A stretch of 64,000 nt of DNA from positions 1-64,000 of the forward strand of contig JBBIIY010000005.1 of NCBI GenBank assembly GCA_037446255.1, given 5' to 3'. Position 1 is the stretch's first letter, and each line of letters begins with the position of its first letter. The DNA comes from Lithacetigena sp037446255 [NCBI: Coprothermobacterota bacterium] (lineage in GTDB: Bacteria; Coprothermobacterota; HKB111). Shown here piece after piece: positions 51,564 to 62,742 of this stretch. The notes beneath the pieces are model-generated. The model was not told the origin of the DNA. It did no database searches and worked only from the letters and a program-made list of their open reading frames with translations. A program made the position numbers and the translations under genes.

Positions 51564-51638
51564 TGGTAGCGCTGCGGGGACTCGAACCCCGGTTTGCGGA
51601 TTGAGAGCCCGCCGAACTAACCCCTGTTCTACAGCGCC
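51564..51638 (-). tRNA. tRNA-Glu (anticodon CTC)
   Basis: Complement folds: acceptor GGCGCTG/CAGCGCT, D-stem GAAC/GTTC, anticodon stem GCGGG/TCCGC around loop CTCTCAA (anticodon CTC, reads GAG), T-arm CGGGG-TTCGAGT-CCCCG, discriminator A and encoded CCA. It stands alone. Confidence 0.92.
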
Positions 51639-51664
51639 ACTTTTTATATTATAAATTAAGGTTA

Positions 51665-52147
51665 TTATTTAACCTTTTTTTTCATAAAAAGAATCAGCAC
51701 TCCTGCTAACACCAAAGCCAGAGGCCAAATCAGCCCAATTAATTGTAGGAACTTTTCTCCAATACTCCCCATTAAAATCCACAAACCTATTATAGAAAGA
51801 ATTGCTCCTGGAATCAAAGGCCAGATTTTCTCACCTTTATCCGTGGTAACCAGGCTACGGGTGTGCGTAACATAGATAGCTAAAAAAGATAGTCCTAACA
51901 AGACTATTATCCAGGCACCATTAATATTTTCAATTTTCTCAACCAGAGTGGAGAAAATGGCTACTGCAGCAATGTTAGAAGCAGGAATCAAAAAACCCAG
52001 GCTTTTTTTAACAAATATATAGGCACCTAAAAATCCAGCACTTAATACGTAAAGCAACAAATAACCGGGAATATAGTTTTGGTTGGTTAAAAACCAGGTA
52101 ATGCCAACTAATATTAAGCCTGAAGATAAATATCTCCTACTATCCAT
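51665..52147 (-). CDS. Small polytopic membrane protein (LiaF-like TM region)
   Basis: 160 residues with about five or six membrane helices, opening RRYLSSGLILVGITWFLTNQ and closing LIGLIWPLALVLAGVLILFMKKK. The terminal segment with WPLALVLAG matches the LiaI/LiaF-like 'DUF5668' transmembrane signature of envelope-stress membrane proteins. The middle resembles no family I know. It begins seventeen bases before a repeat-containing gap and ends near tRNA-Glu. Its closeness to an ECF system and bactofilin-like gene is consistent with an envelope role, but this is inference. Confidence 0.6.
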   Translation of the reverse strand: MDSRRYLSSGLILVGITWFLTNQNYIPGYLLLYVLSAGFLGAYIFVKKSLGFLIPASNIAAVAIFSTLVEKIENINGAWIIVLLGLSFLAIYVTHTRSLVTTDKGEKIWPLIPGAILSIIGLWILMGSIGEKFLQLIGLIWPLALVLAGVLILFMKKKVK

Positions 52148-52199
52148 ATTTCCTCCTACAAATTATTTAATTAATATTTATTATATATTAATAAAAATA

Positions 52200-52410
52200 G
52201 TTCAGACTGAACGGAAAATACTTAAAAGATTAGATTGCTTCGTCGCTTTTTAGAGCTCCTCGCAAAGACAAAATAGAAGTCCTTGCGAACGAAGACCGGA
52301 AGGGTCTGTGGCAATCCCATATTTTCGCCATAAGGTCAAAAGATGAGACTGCTTCGTTACACTTGCAGAGACAAAAGAAACGAAATGAGTTGGCTTCACG
52401 ACTTCGTCCC
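52200..52410. repeat. Repeat family A, two inverted units
   Basis: GATTGCTTCGTCGCTTTTTA (52231 on) to CTCGCAAAGACA is followed head-to-head by GTCCTTGCGAACGAAGACCG to GTGGCAATCCC (about 52279-52318), and by a third partial unit, GACTGCTTCGTTACACTTGC, near 52345. This is the fullest copy in the window and shows the palindromic structure. The gap (52148-52456) has no gene. Confidence 0.7.
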
Positions 52411-52456
52411 TTAGGAATAAAAGCATTTTTAATGACCGTGGACAGTATCCAGAATG

Positions 52457-53728
52457 CTATGTTTTAATTGCTCTATAACCAATATCTTTACGGTAATGCG
52501 CTTTTTCAAAAGAGATCGCTTTTACCCCTGAATATGCCCTGATAAAAGCAGTTTTCAGGGTGGGACCCATTCCGGTAATTCCCAACACCCTACCCCCTGA
52601 ACTTACGATTTTCTCACCTTTTAAAGCTGTTCCCGAATGGAAAATCTTTACCAAGGGTAATAGTTCAGCAATCTCTAAACCATTTATGGTTTTACCCTTC
52701 TTGAAACTCTCAGGATAACCTCCTGAAGCCAGCACCACACAAAGGGCATGGTTTGTTGACCAACTAAATTTAATCTGACTTAAACTCCCCTCAAGACTTG
52801 CCAATAATAGGGGAACAAGGTCATTCTTAAGGCGAGGAATTACCACCTGGCATTCAGGGTCACCAAAACGGGCGTTGAATTCCAGTACTTTAGGACCAGT
52901 TTTGGTTATCATCAAACCAGCATAAATAACCCCTTTATATATTATACCCTCCTTATTTAACCCTTTTATAAGAGGAATAAATATTTCTTTTTTAACTTTC
53001 CGGGTCAGATAAGGAGTTAGCACGGGTGCAGGTGAATAAGCCCCCATACCCCCGGTATTAGGTCCCCTGTCACCATCAAACACCCTTTTATGGTCCTGCG
53101 CGGAAGCCAGCAAGCGAATATCTTTACCATCTGCTAATGCCATAACCGAAACTTCTTCCCCTTCAAGGTATTCCTCTATCACCACCCTATTTCCTGCTTC
53201 ACCGAACAGCTTTCGTTCCATAATATTTTGCACTGCTTCGGTAGCCTCGGTTTGCGTATGAGCTACTACCACCCCTTTACCAGCCGCCAGACCTTCAGCT
53301 TTAACTACTACAGGTACCCCAATTTTATGAATATAAGCCAGGGCTGAAAACGAATTGCTAAATATTTCGCTTCTGGCTGTGGGTATACCGTATTTATTCA
53401 TAATTTCTTTTGCAAAAACCTTGCTACCTTCAAGTTGAGAGGCTTTTTGGCTGGGACCAAATATTTTCAAACCTTTTTCAGTAAAAATATCCACAATTCC
53501 TGAAACCAATGGTGCTTCCGGACCAACAACGGTAAGGTCAATGCCTCTGTTTAAGGCAAAGTTGAGAAGACCCTGTATATCCTCCGCAGGAATAGGGACA
53601 GAGATAGCCTCTCTCATTATACCGGCATTGCCTGGAGCACAATATAACTCTCTCACCAGAGGGCTTTGCTTTATTTTCCAGATGAGGGCATGCTCCCTTC
53701 CTCCGCCACCTACAACCAATACTTTCAT
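52457..53728 (-). CDS. purD: Phosphoribosylamine-glycine ligase
   Basis: 423 residues, ATP-grasp. KVLVVGGGGREHALIWKI at the N-terminus, VVKAEGLAAGKGVVVA for ATP binding, DHKRVFDGDRGPNTGGMGAYSP and LEFNARFGDPECQVV for metal and substrate. It ligates glycine to phosphoribosylamine. Last gene of the purine operon, 43 bases after purH; repeats follow. Confidence 0.97.
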   Translation of the reverse strand: MKVLVVGGGGREHALIWKIKQSPLVRELYCAPGNAGIMREAISVPIPAEDIQGLLNFALNRGIDLTVVGPEAPLVSGIVDIFTEKGLKIFGPSQKASQLEGSKVFAKEIMNKYGIPTARSEIFSNSFSALAYIHKIGVPVVVKAEGLAAGKGVVVAHTQTEATEAVQNIMERKLFGEAGNRVVIEEYLEGEEVSVMALADGKDIRLLASAQDHKRVFDGDRGPNTGGMGAYSPAPVLTPYLTRKVKKEIFIPLIKGLNKEGIIYKGVIYAGLMITKTGPKVLEFNARFGDPECQVVIPRLKNDLVPLLLASLEGSLSQIKFSWSTNHALCVVLASGGYPESFKKGKTINGLEIAELLPLVKIFHSGTALKGEKIVSSGGRVLGITGMGPTLKTAFIRAYSGVKAISFEKAHYRKDIGYRAIKT

Positions 53729-53771
53729 AATATATCTACCTGAACTGAGGTAATTCTTAAAAGGTTAATCA

Positions 53772-55313
53772 CTAATGCTTGAAATACCTTCTCCCGGTAA
53801 TCATCATAGTAATACCTTGCTCATCGCAAGCTTTAATAGAGTCATCATCCCGTAAAGAACCCCCGGGTTGTATAATCCCCTTCACCCCTGCTTTATAGGC
53901 TTCATCAACCACATCCCTGAAGGGAAAGAAAGCATCTGAAGCCAATACACTTCCTTTAGCTTTATCTCCAGCGTGCTTAAGAGCAATTTGAGCTGAACCC
54001 ACCCGGTTCATCTGCCCGGCTCCTATGCCTAATGTTTGCCCGTCTCTAACCAACACTATGGCATTAGATTTGGTATGTTTTACCACTTTCATTCCAAAAA
54101 CCATATCTTCCAGGGTTTGTTCATCAGGTTTAATCAAGGTAGGACATCTCCATTCATGAACAATTACATCCTCCACATCCATTTCTTGCAGTAAAAATCC
54201 ACCCTGAATACTCTTTACTTCAACACCCTGGCATTTTTCCCAATCGTTAATTTTCAAAATCCTTAAATCTTTTTTCTCTTTTAAAACCTCCAGGGCTTCT
54301 TGCTCAAAATCAGGCGCTAGCACCACTTCCAGAAAAATATCTCTCATTTGCCTGGCTGTTTCCACTGTTATTATTCTATTTACTGCAACTATCCCTCCGA
54401 AAATTGATACTTCATCAGCTTCATAAGTTTTTCGAAAAGCCTCGGATATATTATTTGCCGAAGCTACCCCGCAGGGGTTGGCATGTTTAATAGCTACCGC
54501 TGTAGGTTCAGTAAACTCCATCACCAGCTGCAGGGCTGCGCTGGCATCATTAAGATTGTTATAAGAGAGTTCCTTTCCTTGAAGCTGGGTGGCAGAAAAC
54601 AATCCCGAAGCTACCCTGCCCATCTCACCATAAAAAGCAGCCTCCTGTTGAGGGTTTTCTCCGTAGCGAAGCTTCTGTAGACAGGTAAGAGGTAAGATTA
54701 CTGTTTGAGGAAACAATTCTGATTCCGGGAATTTCTTTTGCAGCCAATTACTGATTATAGCATCGTACCCTGCGGTGTGTGTAAAAGCTTCTATCGCTAA
54801 AGAAAAGCGGGTATTATATCCGACTTCACCGTTTTCCCTTAACTCCCGAGTAATAACCCCATATCTGTCAGGGTTAACCACCACCACTACCTCCTGAAAA
54901 TTCTTGGCTGCTGCTCTTACCATAGTTGGACCACCAATATCAACATTTTCCATAGCAATTTCCAGAGTTACCTCGGTCTTGTTTATGGTTTGAGCAAAGG
55001 GATAAAGATTTACCGCTACCAGGTCTATTAGATTTATATTGTGTTCATTTAGTTCTTTAATATGCTCTGCAGAATCCCTGCGGGCTAAAATACCCCCATG
55101 TATTTTTGGGTGCAGGGTTTTTACTCGTCCACCCAGTATCTCGGGAAAACCTGTTATATCTGATACCTGTTTAACAGGAACTCCTGCCTCTGAAAGAGTT
55201 TTTTTGGTACCGCCGGTGGATATTATAGTGAAACCCAGGTCAATTAAATTTCGGGCAAACTCCACCAAACCAGTTTTGTCAGAAACACTAAGTAGTGCAT
55301 ACTTATTTTTCAT
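53772..55313 (-). CDS. purH: AICAR transformylase / IMP cyclohydrolase
   Basis: 513 residues, bifunctional. The N-terminal MGS-like cyclohydrolase domain (1-195) has ALLSVSDKTGLVEFARNL, STGGTKKTLSEAGVPV, GGRVKTLHPKIHGGIL. The transformylase domain has LRYGENPQQEAAFYGE, AIKHANPCGVA (catalytic His) and SDAFFPFRDVVDEA, GGSLRDDDSIKACDE. ATG 55313 is taken over the adjacent TTG. Catalyses the last two steps to IMP. It overlaps purN by 11 bases. Confidence 0.97.
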   Translation of the reverse strand: MKNKYALLSVSDKTGLVEFARNLIDLGFTIISTGGTKKTLSEAGVPVKQVSDITGFPEILGGRVKTLHPKIHGGILARRDSAEHIKELNEHNINLIDLVAVNLYPFAQTINKTEVTLEIAMENVDIGGPTMVRAAAKNFQEVVVVVNPDRYGVITRELRENGEVGYNTRFSLAIEAFTHTAGYDAIISNWLQKKFPESELFPQTVILPLTCLQKLRYGENPQQEAAFYGEMGRVASGLFSATQLQGKELSYNNLNDASAALQLVMEFTEPTAVAIKHANPCGVASANNISEAFRKTYEADEVSIFGGIVAVNRIITVETARQMRDIFLEVVLAPDFEQEALEVLKEKKDLRILKINDWEKCQGVEVKSIQGGFLLQEMDVEDVIVHEWRCPTLIKPDEQTLEDMVFGMKVVKHTKSNAIVLVRDGQTLGIGAGQMNRVGSAQIALKHAGDKAKGSVLASDAFFPFRDVVDEAYKAGVKGIIQPGGSLRDDDSIKACDEQGITMMITGRRYFKH

Positions 55314-55929
55314 CAATAGTACACCTTCTTCCCTGTATTTTTATTTTTCCTTTAATAAAAAGATTTATAACCCAGGGATAAAGTATATGTTCTAACACTT
55401 GAATCCTCTGGTGAAGCGTTTCTTTGGTATCGTTGGGATAAACCGGTACCGCTTCCTGCATAATTATAGGTCCCGTATCTACCCCTTCATCAACCAAATG
55501 TATGGTGCAACCACTGACTTTTACTCCATACTTCAGGGCATCAGCCACCCCCTTCTCACCTGGAAAAGAGGGTAAAAGGGCTGGATGTATGTTAAGGATA
55601 CGGTCTTTAAAAGCATTAATAAAAAAGGGAGTCAATAACCGCATATAACCAGCTAAAACCACCAGATCAATCTGATATTTACAAAGGGATTCTACAATAT
55701 CCCTATCCATATCCTCACGGCTTAAGTAATTTCGGGGATTAAAAAATATTGTGGGGATAGTTCTTTGCCTGGCTCTTTCCAGAGCATAAGCGTTCTCTTT
55801 ATCACTAACTACCAATGCAACCCGCCCACCTTCTATGTCACCTCTATCTATCGCTTCCAGAATGGCCTGCAGGTTAGAACCGCTCCCTGATGCCAGTACG
55901 GCTATCTTGAATACAGTTTCCGTGTTCAT
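55303..55929 (-). CDS. purN: Phosphoribosylglycinamide formyltransferase 1
   Basis: 208 residues. AVLASGSGSNLQAILEAID binds GAR phosphate; ILNIHPALLPSFPG contains the catalytic Asn and His; GVDTGPIIMQEAVPV completes the folate-dependent transferase. It formylates GAR using 10-formyl-THF. Starts 30 bases after purM, the largest gap within the core operon apart from purD. Confidence 0.96.
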   Translation of the reverse strand: MNTETVFKIAVLASGSGSNLQAILEAIDRGDIEGGRVALVVSDKENAYALERARQRTIPTIFFNPRNYLSREDMDRDIVESLCKYQIDLVVLAGYMRLLTPFFINAFKDRILNIHPALLPSFPGEKGVADALKYGVKVSGCTIHLVDEGVDTGPIIMQEAVPVYPNDTKETLHQRIQVLEHILYPWVINLFIKGKIKIQGRRCTIDEK

Positions 55930-55959
55930 AAACTTATAATTACCCCCTGGCTTAAAAAG

Positions 55960-56979
55960 TTATTTTATACTTACGCCCTTTCCACTTACAACACTACCTA
56001 AAACAAAAACCTTTTCCCCAATTTCAGGCAATATTTCCACAGCTTTTTCCGCATCTTTGGATGATACCACTACCACAAAACCAATTCCCATATTGAATAC
56101 CCTGTACATTTCTTCTTTACTAACTTCCCCTAACTCTTGAAGGAGAGTAAATATTTCCTGGGGTTGCCAGTTCTGGCTATCAATCTCGGCTCCAACTCCT
56201 TCAGGCAAACAACGAGGTATATTTTCCAGCAATCCCCCTCCGGTAATGTGAGCCATTCCCTTGATTTCCAGTTTATCGAGGAGAGTTAAAATTGATTTAA
56301 CATATATTTTTGTTGGAGTCAGCAGCTCTTCCCCGAGTGTTTTCCCCAAACGGGAGATGGTTTTATCTACGGTAAAGTTATGCTTGTCAAAAAATATCTT
56401 CCTGACCAGGGAATACCCGTTGCTGTGCAACCCTGATGAACCCAGTCCTAAAAGCATATCTCCTTCTTTGATATTTCTCCCACCTATAATGTTATTTTTA
56501 TTAACCACCCCCACAGCAAAACCGGCTAAATCATATTCGTCCTGGTTATAAAAACCGGGCATTTCCGCAGTTTCTCCGCCAATAAGAGCACAACCTGCCT
56601 GTTTACAGCCTTCGGCTATCCCTTTTACAATAGAACTGACTTTCTCAGGGATTAACTTACCGGTGGCAAGGTAATCCAGAAAAAAGAGTGGTTCTGCCCC
56701 CGAGGTAAGTATATCGTTAACACACATAGCCACCAAATCTATACCAATCGTATCGTGTTTATCGGTCATAAAAGCGATTTTAAGTTTGGTGCCCACTCCA
56801 TCGGTTCCCGACACCAGCACAGGTTCAGGGTATTTGTTTATATCCAGTGAAAAAAGACCACTAAATCCTCCAACATCTCCCAATACCTCGCTTCGGCAGG
56901 TGGAGCGAACATATTTTTTCATCATCTCCACCGCTTTATTTCCAGCTACAATATCTACGCCTGACATTTTATAATCCAT
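55960..56979 (-). CDS. purM: Phosphoribosylformylglycinamidine cyclo-ligase
   Basis: 339 residues, AIR synthetase. [18 protein letters not shown] near the start; [22 protein letters not shown] and [21 protein letters not shown] form the ATP site; [43 protein letters not shown]. Converts FGAM to AIR. Nine bases after purF. Confidence 0.97.
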   Translation of the reverse strand: MDYKMSGVDIVAGNKAVEMMKKYVRSTCRSEVLGDVGGFSGLFSLDINKYPEPVLVSGTDGVGTKLKIAFMTDKHDTIGIDLVAMCVNDILTSGAEPLFFLDYLATGKLIPEKVSSIVKGIAEGCKQAGCALIGGETAEMPGFYNQDEYDLAGFAVGVVNKNNIIGGRNIKEGDMLLGLGSSGLHSNGYSLVRKIFFDKHNFTVDKTISRLGKTLGEELLTPTKIYVKSILTLLDKLEIKGMAHITGGGLLENIPRCLPEGVGAEIDSQNWQPQEIFTLLQELGEVSKEEMYRVFNMGIGFVVVVSSKDAEKAVEILPEIGEKVFVLGSVVSGKGVSIK

Positions 56980-56988
56980 CTGATAACC

Positions 56989-58407
56989 TTAGTACCATCC
57001 CCCAAACAGATGTTTCTGTTTCCTGAAACTGATTTCCTCGGGATAACAGCCATCAAAACAAGCAGTACAAAAACAATCCCTACCAAGACCTGTAGCAGTC
57101 AACATCCCCTCCTGGCTCAAATAACCCAGGTAGTCAGCTCCAATGGTTTTAGCAATTTCAGGGACATCCATTTTAGCCCCGATTAAATCCTTGGAAGCGG
57201 TGTCTATTCCATAAAAACAGGGGTGGGTTATACGAGGAGAACTGATAAGAACATATACTTCGGTGGCACCGACTTTTTTTAATTTATCCACAATTCTCAT
57301 AGAAGTGGTACCCCGGACAATGGAATCATCCACCATTATTACCTTTTTACCTTCCACCAGACTACTCATCGGGTTAAGTTTAAGCCTAACCCCGGCGGTA
57401 CGCTCACTTTGATCCGGCTGGATGAAAGTTCTGCCTATGTAACGATTTTTAACAAAAGCTGTTTCATAGGGTAAACCTAATTCTTCAGCAACCCCGGGAG
57501 CGGTGGACATGGACGAATCAGGAACCCCGGTTACTAAATCAGCCTCTAATTTATTTTCTCGAGCTAAAATTCTCCCTAACTCTTTCCTCACCAGGTGAAC
57601 ATTCTTTCCCATTAATTGGCTATCGGGCCTGGCAAAATAAATAAATTCAAAAATACAAAGTTTCTCACCTCTGGAAGGTGTTAGTTGTTCACTTACCAAC
57701 CCATCCTCATCAATTACCACCAGTTCCCCGGGTTGAACATCCCTGATAAATTCAGCTCCAAGGGCATCAAAAGCACAGGTTTCCGAAGCCAAGATAAAAC
57801 AACCATTGAATTTACCTATAGAAAGAGGTCTGATTCCAAAGGGGTCTCTAATTCCTAACAAGCTCTTCTCGGTCATAAGGACAAAAGAGTAGGCACCTCT
57901 TAATTGCTCCACAGCAAACTTCAGAGACTTTATAATATCCTTTTTCCCGGAAAGAGCTACCAGATGTGCAATGATTTCACTATCCGAGGTGGTCTGGAAT
58001 ATGGAACCATCCCTTTCCAGTTTATATCTTAACTCTTTACTATTAGTCAGGTTTCCGTTATGAGTAACCGTAAATAAACCTCCACGATAGCGAAACAGTA
58101 AAGGTTGAGCATTCACCAATTCGCTGGCTCCGGTAGTTGAATACCTGACATGACCAATGGCGATATGTCCTCTCAGGTTTATTAATTTTTCTTTGTTTTG
58201 AAAAACATCAGATACCAGCCCCATCCCTTTTTCTACCTTTATTATTTTCCCATCAGTTACCGCTATACCAGCGCTCTCCTCTCCGCGGTGCTGGAGGGCA
58301 TAAAGACCGTAACAGGTAATCTGGGCTACCTCTTCGTGGTGGCTATAAATACCAAAAACTCCACAAGCTTCTTTTAACTCATTAATTTTGCGATAGTATT
58401 TTTCCAT
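56989..58407 (-). CDS. purF: Amidophosphoribosyltransferase
   Basis: 472 residues. A 14-residue propeptide precedes catalytic Cys15 in [11 protein letters not shown], the Ntn glutaminase. [27 protein letters not shown]; the PRPP motif [19 protein letters not shown]-terminal [15 protein letters not shown] contains cysteines of the [4Fe-4S] type seen in Bacillus PurF. Commits PRPP to purines. ATG 58407 has GGAG upstream and lies 34 bases inside purL. Confidence 0.97.
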   Translation of the reverse strand: MEKYYRKINELKEACGVFGIYSHHEEVAQITCYGLYALQHRGEESAGIAVTDGKIIKVEKGMGLVSDVFQNKEKLINLRGHIAIGHVRYSTTGASELVNAQPLLFRYRGGLFTVTHNGNLTNSKELRYKLERDGSIFQTTSDSEIIAHLVALSGKKDIIKSLKFAVEQLRGAYSFVLMTEKSLLGIRDPFGIRPLSIGKFNGCFILASETCAFDALGAEFIRDVQPGELVVIDEDGLVSEQLTPSRGEKLCIFEFIYFARPDSQLMGKNVHLVRKELGRILARENKLEADLVTGVPDSSMSTAPGVAEELGLPYETAFVKNRYIGRTFIQPDQSERTAGVRLKLNPMSSLVEGKKVIMVDDSIVRGTTSMRIVDKLKKVGATEVYVLISSPRITHPCFYGIDTASKDLIGAKMDVPEIAKTIGADYLGYLSQEGMLTATGLGRDCFCTACFDGCYPEEISFRKQKHLFGGWY

Positions 58408-60578
58408 GACTGCTCCATTTCCTCAACACCAAGATTAATCCATTCCAGGCCATCAACCTGGATTGATAATGATTCACCACCTACATAACCAATCGCGTTA
58501 ACATTAAGACCATTTTTTTGAGCTAACTGCCACAATACAGGTATATAATCAGACTTTATACTTACAATCACCCTGGATTGGCTTTCTCCAAAAAGCAAAG
58601 CATCTACCCGAAGGTCTTCTTTCTTTAACACTATTTTTGCCCCCATGCCCCCACTTATACAGCATTCAGCTAAAGCCACAGCTAAACCCCCTTCCGATAG
58701 ATCGTGAGCGGAATTTATTATCCCTTCACTAATCGCCAGGTATAAGGTTTCCTGCACAGATTTTTCTTTCTTTAAAGAGAGGGCCGGTGGCTTACCCTTG
58801 ATCAGGTCATGAACCTGCAAAAGATACTGACTACCACCCAATTCGTTGTAACTATCTCCCAGAAGCACTATAATATCCCCCTGAGTTTTAAAAGCGAGAG
58901 TGCATCTTTTATCAATATTTTCCAGTAAACCAACCATCCCTACTGTAGGTGTAGGATGTATCGGACTCCCGCTCCTCTCATTATAAAAAGAAACATTTCC
59001 CCCCACTACCGGAGTTTGTAAAACTCTACAAGCTTCACTCATCCCTTCTATGGTTTTGAGGAATTGCCAAAAAATTTCAGGTTTTTCCGGGTTACCAAAA
59101 TTAAGACAGTCGGTAACCGCAAGTGGCCTGGCTCCTGAACAAACAATATTACGGGTAGCTTCGGCTACCGCAATCATACCGCCGATATAAGGATCCAGGT
59201 AACTATAAAGAGAGTTGCAATCGGTGGTTAAGGCCAGTCCTTTGGTGGTATCCCTGATTCTTATAACCGCAGCGTCTGACCCGGGGTGTATAACTGTACT
59301 GGTTCTAACCATATAATCGTACTGCTCATATACCCATTCTTTGCTGGCAATGGTAGGAGAAGAAAGTAATGTTAATAACACCCTGTTAGCATCTGCTACC
59401 TCAGGCAGTTCACTCAGGTTGAAGTTAGATACATCTTTGATATAATCAGGCTCAATTGCTAAAGGAGAATATACCGGTGCATCTTCTGCTAACATCCTGG
59501 CAGGTACTTCAGCCACAATTTTTCCACCATGATATATCTTAAGCATTCGGTCATCAGTCACTTTGCCAATAGCAACCGCGCTTAAACCCCAGCGGTCACA
59601 TACCTCCATAACCTTATTTTCCTTGGACGGTTCTACGATTAAGAGCATCCGTTCCTGAGATTCCGATAGCATTATTTCATAAGGAGTCAGGCTTTTTTCC
59701 CGCAGGGGTACCAGGTCCAGATCAATCTCCATACCTGTCCCTGCCCGACTGGCGGTTTCCGAAGTAGCACAGGTCAGTCCTGCTCCTCCTAAATCCTGTA
59801 ATCCAACCAGATAATCATTTTCAATCAGTTCCAGGCAGGCTTCCACCAGCAGTTTTTCCATAAAAGGGTCACCCACCTGAACAGAAGGTCTTTTGTTTTC
59901 TGAAATCTCACTCAGTTCTTCCGAAGCAAAGGTTACCCCATGAATTCCGTCTCTACCGGTACAGGCTCCCACAAGTATTACCAAATTATTCACACCGGTA
60001 GCCCAACCTTTCATCAGGCGATTTTTATTTACCAATCCCACGCACATGGCATTAACCAGTGGATTAGATTCATAACAGGGGTCAAAATATACTTCGCCTC
60101 CTACGGTAGGTATACCAATACAATTTCCATAACCCCCAATTCCAGCCACCACCCCGCTAAAAAGATGCCTGACGCGGGGATTCAGGAGCAAGCCAAAGCG
60201 AAGAGAGTTTAATAGCGCCACAGGTCTGGCACCCATAGCTAAAATGTCCCGGATAATCCCTCCTACACCGGTAGCCGCCCCCTGATAGGGCTCAATAGCT
60301 GAGGGATGGTTATGGGATTCAATTTTAAAACAAACCGCCAAGCCATCGCCGATATCTACCACTCCAGCATTTTCACCAGGACCCTGCAGTACCCTTTCCC
60401 CGGTGGTGGGAAACATTTTTAAGGCTTTTCGTGAATGTTTGTAGGAGCAGTGTTCAGACCACATAACACTGAACATTCCCAGTTCTACATGATTTGGTTC
60501 TCTACCCATTCCATCCGTTATCAACTGGTACTCGGTGTCAGTTAAACCCATTTCCTGCCAGATTTTTGTTTTTTTCAT
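58374..60578 (-). CDS. purL: Phosphoribosylformylglycinamidine synthase, large subunit
   Basis: 734 residues, the short PurL that requires separate PurQ and Pur[104 protein letters not shown]. Makes FGAM from FGAR, ATP and ammonia. Its ATG overlaps purQ's stop by four bases. Confidence 0.97.
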   Translation of the reverse strand: MKKTKIWQEMGLTDTEYQLITDGMGREPNHVELGMFSVMWSEHCSYKHSRKALKMFPTTGERVLQGPGENAGVVDIGDGLAVCFKIESHNHPSAIEPYQGAATGVGGIIRDILAMGARPVALLNSLRFGLLLNPRVRHLFSGVVAGIGGYGNCIGIPTVGGEVYFDPCYESNPLVNAMCVGLVNKNRLMKGWATGVNNLVILVGACTGRDGIHGVTFASEELSEISENKRPSVQVGDPFMEKLLVEACLELIENDYLVGLQDLGGAGLTCATSETASRAGTGMEIDLDLVPLREKSLTPYEIMLSESQERMLLIVEPSKENKVMEVCDRWGLSAVAIGKVTDDRMLKIYHGGKIVAEVPARMLAEDAPVYSPLAIEPDYIKDVSNFNLSELPEVADANRVLLTLLSSPTIASKEWVYEQYDYMVRTSTVIHPGSDAAVIRIRDTTKGLALTTDCNSLYSYLDPYIGGMIAVAEATRNIVCSGARPLAVTDCLNFGNPEKPEIFWQFLKTIEGMSEACRVLQTPVVGGNVSFYNERSGSPIHPTPTVGMVGLLENIDKRCTLAFKTQGDIIVLLGDSYNELGGSQYLLQVHDLIKGKPPALSLKKEKSVQETLYLAISEGIINSAHDLSEGGLAVALAECCISGGMGAKIVLKKEDLRVDALLFGESQSRVIVSIKSDYIPVLWQLAQKNGLNVNAIGYVGGESLSIQVDGLEWINLGVEEMEQSWKNTIAKLMS

Positions 60579-61270
60579 ACTTTCTCCAGATGGTTAAGCA
60601 GGGATTGAAAAATACATAAACCATCGGTGGAACCCAGAATGGCTTCCCCAGCCCTTTCGGGATGAGGCATCATACCTAATACATTACCTTTCCGGTTACT
60701 TACCCCCGCAATATTTAACAACGCTCCATTAGGATTGGCTTCATCGCAAACTGTTCCCATAGAAGTTGTATAGCGAAAAATAACCTGTTTATTCTCTAAC
60801 AGACTTTTTAAACCCTGTTCATCAATATAGTAATTTCCATCGCCATGAGCGATGGGTAATTTGAGTATTCTTTCAGGCTCAATAAAGTTGGTAAAAGGGG
60901 TATTTACATTTTCTACTTTCAGGTGCACGAATTGGCAGTGGAATTTTAAATCTTTGTTTCTAAGCAACACCCCGGGTAAAAGACCCACTTCGGTTAAAAT
61001 CTGGAAACCGTTACAGATGCCTAAGACCAGCCCTCCTCGGTCAGCAAACTCAACTACTTCCTGCATTACCGGAGAAAAACGGGCAATAGCTCCACAACGA
61101 AGATAGTCACCATAGGAAAAACCCCCAGGAAGGATGAGGCAATCAAAACCTTTAAGACTGTTTTGTTGATGCCAGATGTATTCAACAGGCTTTCCAAATA
61201 CATCTTTTACTAGATGATAAGCATCTAAATCGCAGTTAGACCCGGGAAATACTATTACTCCAAACTTCAT
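60575..61270 (-). CDS. purQ: FGAM synthase, glutaminase subunit
   Basis: 231 residues, class I glutamine amidotransferase. [19 protein letters not shown] at the start, nucleophile cysteine in [15 protein letters not shown], and His/Glu in [21 protein letters not shown] 61270, one base after the purS stop, is used; the longer open frame lies within purS. Supplies ammonia to PurL. Confidence 0.97.
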   Translation of the reverse strand: MKFGVIVFPGSNCDLDAYHLVKDVFGKPVEYIWHQQNSLKGFDCLILPGGFSYGDYLRCGAIARFSPVMQEVVEFADRGGLVLGICNGFQILTEVGLLPGVLLRNKDLKFHCQFVHLKVENVNTPFTNFIEPERILKLPIAHGDGNYYIDEQGLKSLLENKQVIFRYTTSMGTVCDEANPNGALLNIAGVSNRKGNVLGMMPHPERAGEAILGSTDGLCIFQSLLNHLEKV

Positions 61271-61271
61271 C

Positions 61272-61523
61272 TCAAACTTCTTTGATGCAAAAATGGTAAT
61301 CTTCAATAACCGTATTGGCCAGCAATTTTTCGCACATCTCTTTTACGGTTTCTTCCACGATCTGCTGGTTTTCACCTGTAAGCTCCATTTCCAGATGTTT
61401 ACCAATACGAACACTGTTAATTCCTTTATAATTCATGGTATCCAGAGCTTTAGCTACGGCTTGCCCCTGGGGGTCAAGAATTCCTTTTCTGGGCATCACT
61501 ATTATTATCACTTTATATAACAT
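61272..61523 (-). CDS. purS: FGAM synthase, PurS subunit
   Basis: 83 residues. [20 protein letters not shown] and the central [20 protein letters not shown] are the PurS signature. PurS bridges PurL and PurQ. ATG 61523 has AAGGAG six bases upstream, within the end of purC; longer frames overlap purC. One-base gaps on each side. Confidence 0.95.
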   Translation of the reverse strand: MLYKVIIIVMPRKGILDPQGQAVAKALDTMNYKGINSVRIGKHLEMELTGENQQIVEETVKEMCEKLLANTVIEDYHFCIKEV

Positions 61524-61524
61524 C

Positions 61525-62232
61525 TCAGGCTCCTTCCAGCCTTTTAAGAACTTCTGCATAAGCCTGGGTTACACCGCCTAAATCACGACGAAACCTATCC
61601 TTATCAAGTTTGTCATGGGTGCTGGCATCCCAGAACCTGCAGGTATCAGGAGATATTTCATCACCTAATATCAGTACACCTTGATGTACGCCAAACTCCA
61701 GTTTAAAATCCACCAGCAATATTTTTTTGGATAAAAGATACTTTTTAAGAATATCGTTTATTCTAAAAGCCAGATAAGTTATTTTCGAAACTTGCTCTGG
61801 TGTGGCTAAACCCAGGGCATAAATATGGTATTCATTGATCATAGGGTCTTTCAGGGCATCATCTTTATAATAGAGCTCCAATATAGACTTTTTAAGTTCT
61901 CTGCCTTCTTCAATTCCTAATCTACGGGATAGGCTGCCAGCAATTATGTTCCTGACCACCACTTCCACTTTCAGAATATCTAATTTTTTAACCAGCATTT
62001 CACGCGCGGAATACTTTTTGACAAAGTGAGTTTGAATATTATTATCTTCCAGCAAAAGAAATAGAATGGTAGATATTTTGTTGTTAACCTCCCCTTTGTT
62101 GGCTATTTGACCTTTTTTGAGACCGTCAAAAGCGGTGGCATCATCTTTAAATTCAATCACCAGGTAATCTGGATTACAGGTGGCATAAACATCTTTGGCT
62201 TTACCCTGATAAAGAAGTTCTCTCTTTTCCAA
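61525..62232 (-). CDS. purC: SAICAR synthetase
   Basis: 235 residues. Starts [75 protein letters not shown] with catalytic and metal ligands. Joins aspartate to CAIR. The start is taken as TTG 62232, five bases after GGAGG and two after purE's stop; a TTG four codons upstream would overlap purE and cover the SD. Confidence 0.95.
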   Translation of the reverse strand: MEKRELLYQGKAKDVYATCNPDYLVIEFKDDATAFDGLKKGQIANKGEVNNKISTILFLLLEDNNIQTHFVKKYSAREMLVKKLDILKVEVVVRNIIAGSLSRRLGIEEGRELKKSILELYYKDDALKDPMINEYHIYALGLATPEQVSKITYLAFRINDILKKYLLSKKILLVDFKLEFGVHQGVLILGDEISPDTCRFWDASTHDKLDKDRFRRDLGGVTQAYAEVLKRLEGA

Positions 62233-62234
62233 GT

Positions 62235-62738
62235 TTACCTCCAACCCTTCTCCTCAATTTCGCATGCTTTAATTTCTACTGCTTCTTTCATTTTATCTTT
62301 ATAAGAAGCATATTTATGTTTCAAACCAGTATCCAGCACCCCCAGGATTTGTACAGCTAATAAACCAGCATTTTTAGCTCCATTTATAGCTACAGTAGCT
62401 ACCGGAACACCCGGTGGCATCTGAACAATAGAGTATAAAGCATCCACGCCGCCCAACGAACCTGTTTCCACAGGAACCCCGATAACTGGAAGTTCGGTAA
62501 TAGAAGCTACCATCCCAGGAAGGTGAGCAGAACCACCTGCACCCGCAATGATAACTTTTAACCCCCGCTGGGAAGCTTTTCTGGCATACCCATACAGCCT
62601 TTCGGGTGTTCTATGGGCCGATACTATGGTCAATTCGTATGGAACACCAAATTCTTCCAATAGTTCTGCGGCTGACTTCATTACCGTTAAATCTGAACTA
62701 CTTCCCATTATTATGCCAACAACAGGTTTTTCTGACAT
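62235..62738 (-). CDS. purE: N5-CAIR mutase (class I PurE)
   Basis: 167 residues. [32 protein letters not shown] and [16 protein letters not shown] form the active site; the His in SAHRTP is the catalytic acid/base. With purK beside it, this is the two-enzyme route from AIR to CAIR. Four bases after purK. Confidence 0.97.
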   Translation of the reverse strand: MSEKPVVGIIMGSSSDLTVMKSAAELLEEFGVPYELTIVSAHRTPERLYGYARKASQRGLKVIIAGAGGSAHLPGMVASITELPVIGVPVETGSLGGVDALYSIVQMPPGVPVATVAINGAKNAGLLAVQILGVLDTGLKHKYASYKDKMKEAVEIKACEIEEKGWR

Positions 62739-62742
62739 TAGT

